Notes: generated from the letters alone by a model not told the origin. Shown: positions 43,550-55,089, numbered from the stretch's first letter. The stretch: DNA of 64,000 nucleotides from Catonia carolina (GCA_035578175.1 JAQMRL010000006.1:26554393-26618392), one strand, 5' to 3'. Translations and numbers: made by a program.

Positions 43550-44542
43550 CCCATCTACAGCGGTACGCGTAAAATTATGTGTCTTTGATAAGCGTGTAAG
43601 CAATCAACAGTCTGTTAGTTTGTGGAGGTCATTCAAGGCTTACCCTAGTAACATGTGTAGTTTAAATGGAGCCAATGAAACGAGGTACAAGCTATGCTTT
43701 TCAGAAACAAAATACGATACGTGGGAAATTTTCTATTGATGTCTAAGTGTTGTGGTAAAACTGATTGTGTACATATTTCTTAAAAGACCTGTGCGTGGCT
43801 ATAGGTCATGGAAAAATTTAGTTACAAGTGCGTTTAAAAGCTAGAATTGTAGAGGGGAATGTTTTACGTAGGAATGTGATCTTTGCAAGGTCAAGCATAG
43901 CTCATTAGGTACAAGAGAGAGATCGAAACATCTGTATGTCTGTATTGTGTAATATTTTTACGTTCCCCTTTCCATAAGATTTATGGCCACCCTTCAAAAG
44001 TATACTACGATTGTTGTATATGTATTTGTTCACAAAATCACGCTCTTTTATAGGTTGCTTTTATATATGTAATATCTGTACGAATGGTTCAATGAACTGA
44101 GTTGAAAGATGCGGGATTTTGTACTTTCCTTCAGTATGACTGATCCCACTTCGTTTTTATTAGCCGTGGCATATAGTGGTGAGTTTGTTTAATACGTTAC
44201 GTTTAATACACGTACGTTACATCAAATTTTTTGTTAGACTTTTTCTATAATACCAACTAAAAAAAACAGGAAAAAAAATATGTAGGCCTGAAATTTTAGC
44301 TTCAAAGCTGAAAATGTACAGGAATTGCAACATGTTTTTCGTAAGTTAGCTTTATAAGGCGTAAAAAAAAACGGATTTGCATGGTTTTTTTTTTAAAACA
44401 ACGGCCAACAATTTGTGAACGTGTCATAAAAATTTCAAATTTTTTGGATAAAAGATGGATAAAAAAAAACAATTCAAACGGCGGCTTCAATGCTACGGAT
44501 GTTGCTAGCATCTCTCGTTCACTTCAATGCGAGGGTTACGGG
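43550..44542. mobile_element. PiggyBac-like non-autonomous element 3 (tentative)
   Basis: TTAA at 43546-43549 and 44543-44546, with ends CCCATCTACAGCGG and, from the right, CCCGTAACCCTCGC. Family A resumes directly after the second TTAA. Beyond CCC the terminal repeats match poorly, so the class is less certain than for the other two. Confidence 0.5.
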
Positions 44543-44742
44543 TTAAAAGTATTTATAATTAAAGTTGTAGAACATATAAAAAATCTATAACTTTTATTTC
44601 AAGCATTTTTCTTCAATGCTTAGTTTAGTGTTAATTAGTGTATTTTCTGTATTTTATTCATCAAAATTGGTAAATAAAATGGGATTTTTTTAAGATTGCA
44701 GCCTTAGTAGCGTATGCGTTTTTGATAAAAGTGTACAGAATT

Positions 44743-45009
44743 CAGATGAAGTAAAGTCCCCTAGCCGTGGGAGTGAGAGAATGCATATTGCTCTTAACTC
44801 GCACAAGCCGTACACGCCATTCCAATAACATTGTATAATTTTACTCATTGTTATGAGCAAGTGTTTATGCATACAGTAAACTAACTAGCAAGATATTGAC
44901 TAGTATATTTTCAGATTTGAATTATAACTGTAAAAACCTTTGGGCGAATGCGTAGTTATGCCACATATCTCCCTCTCACTTGCTTGGATATGGGACATTA
45001 ATTCATCTG
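44743..45009. mobile_element. Short inverted-repeat element (MITE), 267 bp
   Basis: Left end CAGATGAAGTAAAGTCCC and right end, inverted, CAGATGAATTAATGTCCC; further inside, ctagccgtgggagtgagag mirrors ctctcacttgcttggat. It interrupts family A. No clear target duplication. Confidence 0.65.
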
Positions 45010-45356
45010 ATATCTGTATATATAATCAAAGTTATAGGAATAAAAAACTCTACAATTATTTCAAGTATTTTCTTCTACAGAGCCTAGTTTAGCATCAATT
45101 AGTGGTTTTTGATTTTCATTTTGCGTCATGATTAAAATTAGGTTATGTTTTACATTGTTTACTAATGATAACATAAAAATATGTTATGTGTTTTATTATT
45201 TACATTGGCAAAAGGAACTCGTGTACGTTTTGTACCAGATTTTTTTTTGCATGCAGGTCTGTTTGCTTATTAAGTGTGTACAGACACTGTATTCCGTTTT
45301 TACTATTTTTTCTGTTCATAATGTTACTACTCGTATCCCCATATTCTGTGAAAGTT

Positions 45357-45480
45357 TTTTTTTTTTGGTTTAACGTCCGACTGTTCTGTAATTACTGCTA
45401 ATGCAGACAGTGAAGGATGAAATGATTTTTTTGTAACGTATAAAAATATGCCGTGCCTGAATGGGATTCGAACCCAAGAC
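45357..45480 (-). repeat. SINE family D, truncated at its head
   Basis: Minus strand from GTCTTGGGTTCGAATCCCAT to the tail catacgttac-like ttatacgttac, tctgcattagcag and gacgttaaacc. The A-box half is missing. Confidence 0.75.
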
Positions 45481-45760
45481 AAATGAAAAAAATATGTGAA
45501 ACAGTAGTATGAGGTGGATGTCTGAAGGTAGATGACCTCAAGTGAATTGGTGATGGATGCCAGAGACAAGGTGTGGGAGTTAAAAACTGGTGGTTGTGGT
45601 GGGAAATTGTTTGTTGGGTGATGAGGGTTAGTTGAAAGAGGGTGGGGGTGGGGGAAGTTTACTTGAAAGAGGGTGACAGGTAAGATAGGGTTGATTGGAG
45701 GGTAGGATACGAAAGATATGAGGATGTGTAGCCTACAATGAGTCCATTACAAGTAGTACT
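45481..45760. other. G-rich purine tract in PUS7 intron 2
   Basis: Bases 45540-45730 are unusually rich in G and T/A on this strand (gagggtgggggtgggggaag). Not coding; unlike the surrounding AT-rich DNA. Confidence 0.5.
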
Positions 45761-45839
45761 ACTTAAGCAAAAAGCATTACATATTAGTAAAAAAATTGTC
45801 TTCTGTTCTAATAATTATCTTTTTAATTCTGTCGAATAG

Positions 45840-45931
45840 GTTTACTGACTTTCAGTTAAATGAAATTTCAGAAGATGGTACTATATGTAAATTAACATCA
45901 CAAGATATTCCACAAAATCCAGCAGAAACTG
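45840..45931 (+). CDS. PUS7: PUS7, coding exon 3
   Basis: Acceptor GTCGAATAG and donor ACTG/GTAAGT. It completes the Arg codon and reads FTDFQLNEISEDGTICKLTS, then QDIPQNPAET, matching the conserved (R)Y.DF.V.EI..DG....L of PUS7/TruD proteins. The motif follows directly on GIIKQR of exon 2, so the splice is supported by protein conservation. 92 bases, leaving one base. Confidence 0.85.
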
Positions 45932-46179
45932 GTAAGTAATATATCAGTATAATACTATCTCATTGATCTGGATGTCTGATAAATACACCATGAGATTATA
46001 AAAACCATAAAAATTGAAACTTAATATCTGTATTAAAATTTTTTTGGAAGATGTTATTTCTTCCTTGTACAAAGCAACATAATATCTTTCTTTATTGTTT
46101 GTCTTGTTTTTGTTGCTATCTGCACGTAATATAAATAAGGATAAATTTTTATAATTTAACAATTTTTACTAGTGAAAAA

Positions 46180-46480
46180 AGATTCCTGTCATGAGACAAC
46201 ATGTCTCATGGCTGGTGAGAATTTTTTCTAAAGAAATTGTGAGAGATCAAGCCCACTTAGCTCTCATGAGAAAGAAAAAGGTTTACCTTTGACTTATGGA
46301 AAAAAACCATTAATAATTTCTGTGTCTACTTTTTAAGGAAATCGAATGACACTATTTTTGTTTCCAAATTCTAACTTTGATTTTTGGATTTCCGGTCGAA
46401 ACCATAACTTCAAACCCAATCCAGGCCTACAAACTTTTTATGTAGATATGAATGCGAAAACGGTTTGTTGCTATTTCTTT
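46180..46480 (-). repeat. Repeat family H, inverted copy
   Basis: Shares with 3990-4390 the elements tagtgtcattcgatt, ccgga-aa / ggtttcgaccgg and catgagacatg. Begins beside a palindrome catgagacaacatgtctcatg. Confidence 0.45.
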
Positions 46481-47110
46481 TAGTTTCTGACATCTGGATG
46501 TGATGGACAGATGAGAATTTAAAAAAAATGCCACCAATTGATTCAGTTTCTATTCTTGGGCGTACTCTTAGGTGGCGGTGGGTCCACAGAAACATATCAG
46601 TACATATAAAATAAAAAGAGATCTAAAGCTGTATTAAGAGAAGTATAGATTAGGAAAGGAACCACCCATTACTAAGTGGGTGGTTTTTTTTCATTTAGAT
46701 TTTTTCTAAACCAAATAAGAATTGAATGTTTAAAAGTCACTTATAAAACGGGTGATTTGTCTATTCTCTGTATTTTAGGCTTCTATCCCAGGTTTTTAAG
46801 TATTTGATCACTGTTAACTCTTTGAGTACAGATGTCTTGTGCACACAATGACGCTCACATGTCACTTACAGTCTACTACCGTCGTGTTAGCATTACTAAT
46901 TAGATCTTTTACCATCATGTGCTGCACTCTATTGGCTTTAAATTCAGGTAGTACTCTTATTGATGTGTCGACCTTGGACCAATAAAACTTGGGAAAAATA
47001 AGATGAAAAATTGTGAAGTGTAGCTTCATTATGACACGAGGAAATACATAAAAAATCTAGGTAATATCTGATATCATTGATATTTTATTGTGTTTATGAA
47101 ATGTAAAATT
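46481..47110. other. PUS7 intron 3, unrecognised sequence
   Basis: A perfect short inverted repeat, aaccacccattact/aagtgggtggtt, lies at 46660. Nothing else recognised. Confidence 0.35.
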
Positions 47111-47111
47111 G

Positions 47112-48080
47112 CCCATAACAGGCAGGTAGAGTGTTACATTTTTTCCACTCGATCTGCTAGTTCCTGGGCTACAAAAAGTAGTTCTGTTTCTTGTCACATG
47201 GTCAGCCAATTATATGTCTGAAGCATTTAAGAACAAAAGAGGTAGAGGGATAAAAGACACTATCAGAGTTGTCTTCTCTGAGAGTATTGAATTTTTTTTA
47301 TACTGCCAGACACTGTGGTGAATAAAGTGAAGGTGTCATTTGGAAGGTGGAAAGTAGATGCTTTTCGGAGGGCCTGGCATGCTGATAAGCATACTTTTCC
47401 ATTTAGTAAGGAAGGCAAGGATAAACCACCTCACTCCTCATTTCACTTAGTAAAGCCTTTAGAGGTTCAGTCAAATTCTGTCATATTCCCCCTACGACTA
47501 AACGTTTTTCTATTTACTTGTATAATGAAAGGATACAAACTGTTGGTGAACAATTAATAAAACCAGATAGTTTACAGTAGTTTTTTAATAGTACAACATA
47601 TAAACTTCACTCATTTGCAGACATAAATATTTCATGATTATTGGCCTGGCCAGAGATTAGGAATTGGTCATAACCTGTACTCAGTTCCGTATCAGTGCTC
47701 TTGTTGATTGAAGATGGATTCATCTTCAAACATTTTCAAACTGAACGAATTGTGTAATTGAGCAAACGACCTCCAGAAAAAGCAAATCCGTTTCAAGCGA
47801 TAATGGAGGACATTGCTGTTTTTTTGGGTGACCCAATAATCATGAAGTATTGATATCTGTAACTGAATGAAGTTTATATGTTGTGTTATTAAAAAACTAT
47901 TGTAAACTATCTGGGTTTATTAATTTTTCACCTGTAGTTTGTATCGTTTTACTGTATAAGTGAATAGAAAATAGTTAGTCATTAGGGGCATATAACGGAA
48001 TTTGACCATAAGGTTCAAACCAGCCTTTTTTAAAGTCTCAATTAAAGTTTTAAGGTGTCAGCCTTGAGGCTGAGGACCTA
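47112..48080 (-). repeat. Family B repeat split by a foldback element
   Basis: Minus-strand family B sequence at 47112-47470 (ctgttatgggcaat.., ctttcc..gaagg) and a remnant at about 48008-48080 (ggttcaaaccagcc). The foldback at 47471-48005 separates them. Confidence 0.7.
47471..48005. mobile_element. Foldback element, 535 bp
   Basis: Long inverted arms of about 170 bases: the left begins TCAAATTCTGTCATATTCCC, the right inverted begins TCAAATTCCGTTATATGCCC. Further in, ataaacttcactcatttgca mirrors tgaatgaagtttatatgt. Non-coding. Flanks resemble aggttca on both sides but the duplication is not clean. Confidence 0.75.
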
Positions 48081-48365
48081 AAGAACAACAAAATGTAAAA
48101 AATTGAAGTGTTATTTTAAAATTCGCTTAAACAGTTTAAGCGAAAAGCTTTTAAGTTTGTAAGTTATGTTGATTGATAGAGTTGGGTAAAGGGTTTTTGG
48201 GTTGATTGATAGATTTGGGTTAAGTCTTTTAGGTAAGTATTTGGGTTTGTCTTATTAGTTTGTTACAGTTTTGAGTGAATTTTAATTTTTTTTGTAATCT
48301 AAAGCTTTTCATTCGGGTGACTGAAATTTTGATTTCTTTCAATGTTTTGTCTTATATTTTTATAG

Positions 48366-48481
48366 CAGATGATTCGGCAATCGACGACGCAGAATTATTG
48401 AAAATATTGCCCAAAGAGAAATGGGACAAATTATATTCTATTGTTGCAAATGAAGATCCTGAAGACTCTGTCGATATTGAT
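48366..48481 (+). CDS. PUS7: PUS7, coding exon 4
   Basis: The acceptor region reads TATAGCAG, a NAGNAG tandem acceptor, so the exon can begin at 48366 or three bases later, adding or dropping one Ala. Donor GAT/GTAAGT. It encodes DDSAIDDAELLKILPKEKWD then KLYSIVANEDPEDSVDID. In human PUS7 the matching place has an acidic stretch followed by a helix with ..L..E...L..L; similarity is modest but phase and position fit. Ends in phase 0. Confidence 0.75.
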
Positions 48482-49068
48482 GTAAGTATATTCTGTATGA
48501 CATTTTTGAATAATGGTTTTTTTGACTTTGAAATTAGTGTTGATTCAATACTTGTTTAAGATTCATTATTTTAAAAGACTGAGAGCAATTATAAGAGACT
48601 AAGGCTAGACATAAGCTCATTGGTGCAATTGTCTTCTATTGAAGAAAAAACGTCATAATTAATATTTTTAATCCCACGGCCTGATGTATTGGGCTTCATA
48701 GTTGATACTTCTTTTGATTTTCAACATACGGAATGTTGAAAATGGAGTGCAGACAAACCGTAAAAGGTTGCAGAAAGCAAGAAGTGGTCTCCCAAAGTGT
48801 GAGAAGCTTAGTCTGGTATCAGGAAGTTTCTATGCGCTGTAATGTATGATCCATACTTTATCTCCTTCCGCTGGTGATTTATACTGACATCAACAAAATA
48901 CCTGTTTCCAGTACTAATTGTGTTTTATTTGTACAGTGATTTAGCTTTCAATATGTGGTGTATAAGAAGTTAAACTCATTAAGTTTAATCCTATTTTTAA
49001 ACTGTTTAATTTTTCACTGACCTGTTACAGCTGTTATTTCACTTGTTTCTTTCTTTTATTTTTTTTTG

Positions 49069-49562
49069 TATAATCCTACTTTCTACTGACATGTTTGGTG
49101 GATCCACCATTATCAGAGTACACAAAATTGAAACTAAATTTTTAAAAAAATTTGTTGTTTAGGTGATCAGCTGAAAGGCTGGTTTGAACCTCCAGAGGCT
49201 TTTCTTAGTAAAACGAGGAGTGAGGTAGTTTACAGATTTCTTCCTCACAGAGTGGAAATGTATGCTTATCAGCATGTCTGGCCCTTTGAAAAGCATGTAA
49301 TTTCCACTCTACAAATGACACTTTCACTTCATTCATCATGGGTATAGCTGTACAATGAAATTCATTATTCTCAGAGGAGATAACTCTGACTAGTGCCTTT
49401 TACACATCTACCTCTTCTGTTATTAAATGCTTGTCATAAAATTGGCTGACCATGTGATAAAAACAGAATTATTTTTCGTAACCCTGGAATTAACTGATTG
49501 AGTGCAATAATGTATAACAGTGGATCCACTAAACATGTCAATAAAAAGTAGGAATTATATAA
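49069..49562. mobile_element. Foldback element with a family B repeat in its centre
   Basis: Left end tataatcctactttctactg..acatgtttggtggatccacc; right end inverted tataattcctactttttattg..acatgtttagtggatccact. The interior at 49158-49515 is a family B repeat. The left arm (minus) holds a degraded hammerhead-like core at 49092-49116: CTGATAA, T, GGTG-GATC-CACC, AAAC. Confidence 0.7.
49158..49515 (+). repeat. Family B repeat, full length
   Basis: From tttaggtgatcagctgaaag through ggctgaccatgtgataaaaa to gattgagtgcaataatg. Confidence 0.75.
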
Positions 49563-49868
49563 AAAAAGGTAAAAAACCAAGTGATGTAACAGCTGAAACA
49601 GGTTGAGAAATTAAATATTCTTACAATTGGATCGTAAAAATTAAGTTTATTTTGGCATGAAGTGCAACGATTGTGGAGAGAGTTGGTTTGTACATACCGT
49701 ATAACAGTACAAAAGTAATTCTAAAAAAAGAATCATTAAAAGATTGCTAATAGGTAGAAAGATACTGTGTTCTGAAAAACAACATGGATACATCTTGAAA
49801 TAGGGACAGGTTTTTTGGTGTACTTGAAATATTCAAGTGATCAAAAGGGCTTAGAGGTTAAGACAATA

Positions 49869-50740
49869 CAAGGTGTGGCAATTAAGTTCTTGGCATTGGC
49901 AACACTACATAAACATATGACTGGAAATAGAGGAGTTCCTTTTGTTGCAGTTGAAGTTTAAAGTCTATAGCACGTTTGGTTTGTGTTTTATGCGTGTTTT
50001 TTTTTAATGTAACTTTTTTAGTGGTATCGTGAAATGAGTGACACGTTACAAGTGAGGTTAGCAAGGATTTGTTGTTCCGCATTCAGAGCGATGGCAGAGA
50101 TTGGAAGAGTTCAGTAGTCACTGGAAATGAGACCTGGATATTTGAGTATGACCCTGAGACCTATAAACCAAGTAAATAGTGGGTGGAACAGGGTGGGAAT
50201 GGCCAATGAAAGCGAGGATGTCCAAATTGCGACTGAAGGCAATGTTGATAGTTTGTTTCGATATCCATGGTATCATTTATCGTGACTATGTTCCTGTAGG
50301 CCAGACAGTCAGTGTATGTTGGCGTCCAGGAGTGGCTGCGAGCACGCATTTGGCCTGAACTCGCTGAGAACGGCTGGATCTTGCACCATGACAACATGTC
50401 GGCCCATTTATTGTTTATTGTGCAAGTTATTTTGGCAAAAAAAGCATTCCAACGTTGCTTCACCCACCCTATAGTCCCAATTTTCCCCTGCGACTTCTTA
50501 TTACTTAAGATGAAGTCGCACCTCAAGGGAACTCATCTTGGCGCGGTGGAAAGGAGGTCAGTGAAGCTGTAACTGTGATGCTGAATGGAGTAACTTCGGA
50601 AGATTACCACGGGTGCTTCCAGTCGTGGGAGCAACGTTGGAATTGTTTTGTAGAGTTAAGGGAGACTATTGTTAAGGTCGATAATAAAATATTGCGTGTG
50701 TTTTTGTGACAAATTCCTGGAACTTAATTGCCATGCCTCA
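49869..50740 (+). mobile_element. Mariner element, 872 bp, TA flanked
   Basis: TA duplications at 49867-49868 and 50741-50742. Terminal repeats CAAGGTGTGGCAATTAAGTT and, inverted, TGAGGCATGGCAATTAAGTT. The N-terminal coding half is largely deleted. Confidence 0.85.
50080..50710 (+). pseudogene. Mariner transposase catalytic domain, frameshifted
   Basis: Pieces in alternating frames: VTGNETWIFEYDPETYKPSK (first catalytic Asp region, with Asn in its place: GNETW rather than GDETW), then DYVPVGQTVS, the HHDNMSAH block, HPPYSPNF (where the third residue should be) and LKGTHLG. The last part, NGVTSEDYHGCFQSWEQRWN, is the C-terminus. A changed catalytic residue plus frameshifts mean it is inactive. 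Confidence 0.8.
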
Positions 50741-50981
50741 TATAAGACAATAAAACAAACATGTTATACTAAGTTAAACGTGGTAACTTTATTGTTTTCT
50801 TGAGTGTCAGTGGTTCACAGATATATAGACTTTATGTAAATTAAATGGATAATATTTACGATACACATTGGTTTTTATTGTAATAACAATTAAAAAGTTT
50901 AATTGATTCAAAAGTAGTTTTTATAATTGTTATTTGAAAATGCTGAACTTATCCAGAATATTTTAAATGTGTTAATCATGT

Positions 50982-52372
50982 TTATACTCTATCAAGAGTA
51001 TCTTCTATATTAATTTTCTTTGGCTCGGAATGAATTTTCAATTTTTTATGTAATTCATCGTGAATCTGTTGCAACGTTTTTCCTGCAGTTTCGATTAAGT
51101 ATTTGTATGAAAATAATATCATTAAAATGCAACTTGCTCCATATATCCAGAAATTAACGTATGCTCCATGTTCATTATTTATATATAAAAACATTTTGCT
51201 TATAAAAAATTCTGTTAGTGATAACACCGTCCATGTTATCGCAGAACATGTACCTTTTATTTTCGGTGGTAATAATTCACTTTTATATTTATTACAAACC
51301 TGATTTATACCGAACGTAAATGATAGTCCATGTATTAAAATACAAACGAAAGGAATCCAAATTAAAAATTGCATCACTTCAACATTTTTTGAATTTAAAT
51401 AATACCATAAACCTGTTATAAACATCATTAAAAAACATATAAATGAAGTAATGTTTAATATGACTTTAGATTTCACTCTGTCTATGTAATGTGAAGAAAT
51501 TATTGCGGTTATTGTTCGTAAAATATCAATGATCATAATCAATATCAACGGTTCTATCAATATATTTTTCGGTAATATTAACGGAATGTAGCTAATTATT
51601 GATGATAATCCACATATTCGTTGTAATATCGTTAGCGATTGAATTATAAATAATATGTTCAAATTATTTTTTAACGATATTAAATCGTTAAAAAAATTAC
51701 TTCTGTTTTTGTTTTTATTAATGAGTGAATTGTTAACAAATTTTTCGATATCCGTTAGTTCTTCTTCGATTTTGTTATCAGTTTTATCATTTCGTAACCA
51801 TATTAGTGATTTTTTTGCCGATATTTTGTCATCTTTTTTAATGAAATGATACGGTGATTCAGGTACTACTGGATACGAAAGTATAAATAATATTATGAAT
51901 ATTGAATAAAATATTGGTAAATTTTTATATTGTATAAATAAGGATATTATTAAAGCATAAACTGTACCGATTCGGTAGCAAGCGTTATATAGTGTCATTA
52001 TTCTTCCTCGACTGTCTGGTTCGGCGATTTCTCCTAAGTATATCGGTGCCATTGTGTTTAAAGTACCGATCCATAAACCTGACAGAAATGTAGATGCCAA
52101 CAATAAGTGCCAGTTGCTTGTTAAGTATATTAATAACCATGATATTGGTGGTAATATTACACTAAATATCATAAATGGTAATTTTGTACCGTATCTGTCC
52201 ATGATTATCCCCGACGGTATCGGACTTATTGTGCCGCCCAAATATTGCAGTGATATTAACCATGAGATTTGTTCATCGTTCATTTCAATCGGGGAATTTT
52301 TTGATTTTAATATCGGTAAACATGCTGTACACCACGCATTAAGTACACCAGATGATGTTGATGCTAACAAAA
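50982..52372 (-). CDS. MFS sugar transporter, Tret1-like (large 3' exon)
   Basis: One long frame of about 463 codons. A good acceptor (TTGTTGTTTTTTCAG) lies right before 52372 and no ATG in frame opens the exon, so an upstream exon should supply the start and the first part of helix 1. Visible signatures are those of the sugar-porter family: SGVLNAWCTACLPIL (helix 1 end), GIIMDRYGTKLPFM (D-R-.G loop), APIYLGEIAEPDSRGRI, PESPYHFIKKDD (PESPR-type), DRVKSK after the central loop, and IETAGKTLQQI at the end (usual PETKGKTL). About 11 of 12 helices are present. Insect Tret1-like proteins move trehalose or other sugars across the plasma membrane; substrate here is inferred only. Two signature changes (PESPY for PESPR, IETAG for PETKG) suggest divergence. 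It lies antisense in PUS7 intron 4. Confidence 0.85.
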
Positions 52373-53032
52373 CTGAAAAAACAACAAGAACATTATTTTT
52401 TTATTTATCTAATACTAATGTTATAAAAAGAAATTATATTCATTTATTTGTTTGTACGAGATTATCTCAGAAACTAACCAACCGATTTAAAAAATTCTTT
52501 CACTGTTGGAAGCTTAAACCTTGCTGAGTAAAGTAGTATACATGTAATTTTTAAATTTTGTGAAAAAACATTGTGATTGGTAAAATGAAGTCATCTTTTA
52601 TTTTATTTGTTTGGGATGGTTAGTTCTTTTATCTATTATACCATCTACTGTATATAGTATTTCAGATATGACTGCCCTGTAATATATCATCCTTAACACT
52701 TGTCATTTTTCAAAATTTTTTAAAATTTAATTAAGGGACGGATATTAAAAAAATAATGTAACATCCAATTTCTGCATAGAAAATTTTGTAAACTTTCCAA
52801 AAATTAAAACGGTTGTAGCATTTTTTTGTAATTAGTTCTACGTATCTTTTCTTGTAGCATGTATTCGATTATTTTCAGAGTTGGGCGTAAAACCAAAATG
52901 ATAGGTTATTGTCAGGTTGTACAGACACAAATGATATGTCTTTTCTTATTGGTGACCCACACTGGTGTCAACAATATTCCTGTTTCCAGTACTAATTAGT
53001 TCCATTTGTACAATTGTGATTATGCCTTCAGC
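52373..53032. other. Intron sequence upstream of the MFS exon
   Basis: Should contain intron of the MFS gene, whose first exon I could not identify. The stretch 52930-53030 (cctgtttccagtactaatt) resembles 48880-48950. Confidence 0.35.
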
Positions 53033-53044
53033 GTGTAAGGTTGT

Positions 53045-55076
53045 AAAGAAATAAATGGTAACTTAAAGGAAAGAAAACAAGATGTGATGAAGGCGACAGA
53101 TGTTGATGACAAATGGAGCATTATACAGAAGACCTTGGTAGAGACAGGCAAGAAGATATTGCAGACACAAATAAGAAAAAAACAGAGATGGATGACTTCA
53201 GAAATCCTAGAGCTAATGGGGGAAAGAAGGAAGTATAAAGGCAGGAATAAGGCAGAATACAAGGAAACACAGAGATTGATAAGAGAGAAAATAAAAGAGG
53301 CAAAATCCACCTGGCTTACAAATCAGTGCAGTGAAATAGAGGAATATGCTAAAAAGTATGATAGCTTCAACATGCATAAGAAAATAAAGGAAATGACCAA
53401 TACACAGAGAAAAAGGAAAGATGGTCTTCTTAAAGACAATAATGGAAAAATTATTATAGAGGTCAAAGAGAAATTGAGTAAGTGGAAGACATACATAACA
53501 GACCTGTTTGAGGATAATCATCAAGAACCGGAAGAAATTGACAGTGAAACGGGACCGGAGATCATGATGGAGGAAATCAAACAGGCAATACGAAATGCAA
53601 AAAACGGAAAAGCTGTAGGTCCAGACGAAATACCTGCGGAATTATTGAAATGCCTGGATGATGAAACTCTACATATACTGCTGGATCTGTTTAATGAAGT
53701 CTATAAAACCGGACAAATACCACAGGAATGGCTGGTTTCTACCTTTGTAGCAATACCAAAGACAATATATGCCAAAGATTGTTCAGACTATAGGACAATA
53801 TCACTAATAAGCCATACCCTTAAAATATTTCTGAAGGTAATTCATGGAAGATTATATAGAAAACTGGAAGATGATATGGACGATACTCAATTTGGGTTCC
53901 GCAGAGGACTGGGAACAAGAGAGGCATTGTTTGCTTTTAATGTCCTTTCTCAAAGATGCTTAGATATGAACATCGATATATATGCCTGTTTCATTGATTT
54001 TGAAAAAGCATTTGACAGGGTCCGACATGAAAAACTAATAGAATTATTGAAAAACAAAAATATAGACAGACGAGATTTGCGAATCATCATCAATCTGTAT
54101 TGGAATCAAAAGGCCAATATAAAGGTCGAAGAACAAAAGTCCGAGAATATTGATGTAAAGAGAGGAGTAAGACAGGGTTGTGTTTTGTCGCCACTACTCC
54201 AACATGTATAGTGAAGCCATATTTCAAGAAGCCATAACAGAACTGAGTGATGGAATCTCTGTGGGTGGAAGGATAGTAAATAACATAAGATTCGCTGATG
54301 ACACTGTTGTGATGGCAGACACCCTGGAGTCGCTGCAAGAGTTGGTGAATAGAGTTAACGATTATTGCATTGGATATGGACTTAGAATAAATGAGAGAAA
54401 GACTAAATTTATGATTGTCTCGAAAGCAGAACATGGAAATGAAACATTAACAATAGAGCAAACCCAAATAGAAAAAGTAGAGACATACAAATATCTGGGA
54501 ACCTGGGTTGATGGCAAGAATGACCAAAGTAGAGAAATTAAAGTACGAATTGAAACTGCAAGGCAAGCATTCATAAAATTGAAGACAATGCTAACAAACA
54601 AAGACCTTCAGTTACCTCTCAGATTGAGGGCTCTAAGATGTTATGTATTTTCTATCGTACTATATGGGATGGAAGCTTGGACATTGAAGAAACAACACAT
54701 AAAGAAGATAGAAGCGTTCGAAATGTGGTGTTACAGGAGAATATTGAACATTCAGTGGGTCCAAAAGGTTACCAATGTTGAGGTGCTCCGACGTTTAAAT
54801 AAGGAGTTGGAAGTTATGAAGAGTATAAAAACAAGAAAACTAGAATATTTGGGTCACATAACCAGAGGAGAAAAATATGAGTTGCTGAGAATTATTATGC
54901 AGGGAAGGATCCGAGGAAGAAGAGGCGTAGGAAGAAGACGCATCTCCTGGCTGAGGAATCTTAGAGAATGGTTCAACTGTAGTTCATTGCAACTATTCAG
55001 AGCAGCAGCCAGTAAAGTGACCATAGCCATTATGATATCCAACCTCCGATAGGAGATGGAACTTTAAGAAGAAGAA
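53045..55076 (+). mobile_element. RTE-type LINE, 5' truncated, 12-base target-site duplication
   Basis: gtgtaaggttgt is repeated at 53033-53044 and 55077-55088. The 3' end is a short (GAA)n tail (aagaagaagaag). Coding region covers linker, reverse transcriptase and C-terminus but no endonuclease. Confidence 0.9.
53084..55052 (+). pseudogene. Reverse transcriptase of the RTE-type LINE, one frameshift
   Basis: Frame 1 (53084 to about 54200) has NGKAVGPDEIPAELLK, DYRTISLISHTLKIF, FGFRRGLGTREALFAF, CFIDFEKAFDRVRH (catalytic Asp) and GVRQGCVLSPLL. A single frameshift follows right after this block. Frame 2 (to 55052) has NMYSEAIFQEA, IRFADDTVVMAD (FADD), KTKFMIVSK, YKYLGTWVDG, YGMEAWTLKK, EMWCYRRILNIQW and the basic tail RGRRGVGRRRISWL. 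Apart from the frameshift it is well preserved, so the insertion is not very old. Confidence 0.9.
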
Positions 55077-55089
55077 GTGTAAGGTTGTG

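Larger units (their letters stand above)
43081..45245 (-). mobile_element. Family A element split by two insertions
   Basis: Family A sequence is found at 43081-43549, 44543-44742 and 45010-45245 (cctagtttagcatcaattag, gattttcattttgcgtcat). The two gaps are a TTAA-flanked element and a short inverted-repeat element. Confidence 0.7.

Noticed and set aside
43500..43600. Helitron terminal CTRR with preceding hairpin for family A
   Set aside because: Terminal hairpins exist but the expected CTRR end and A/T target could not be fixed from these copies.
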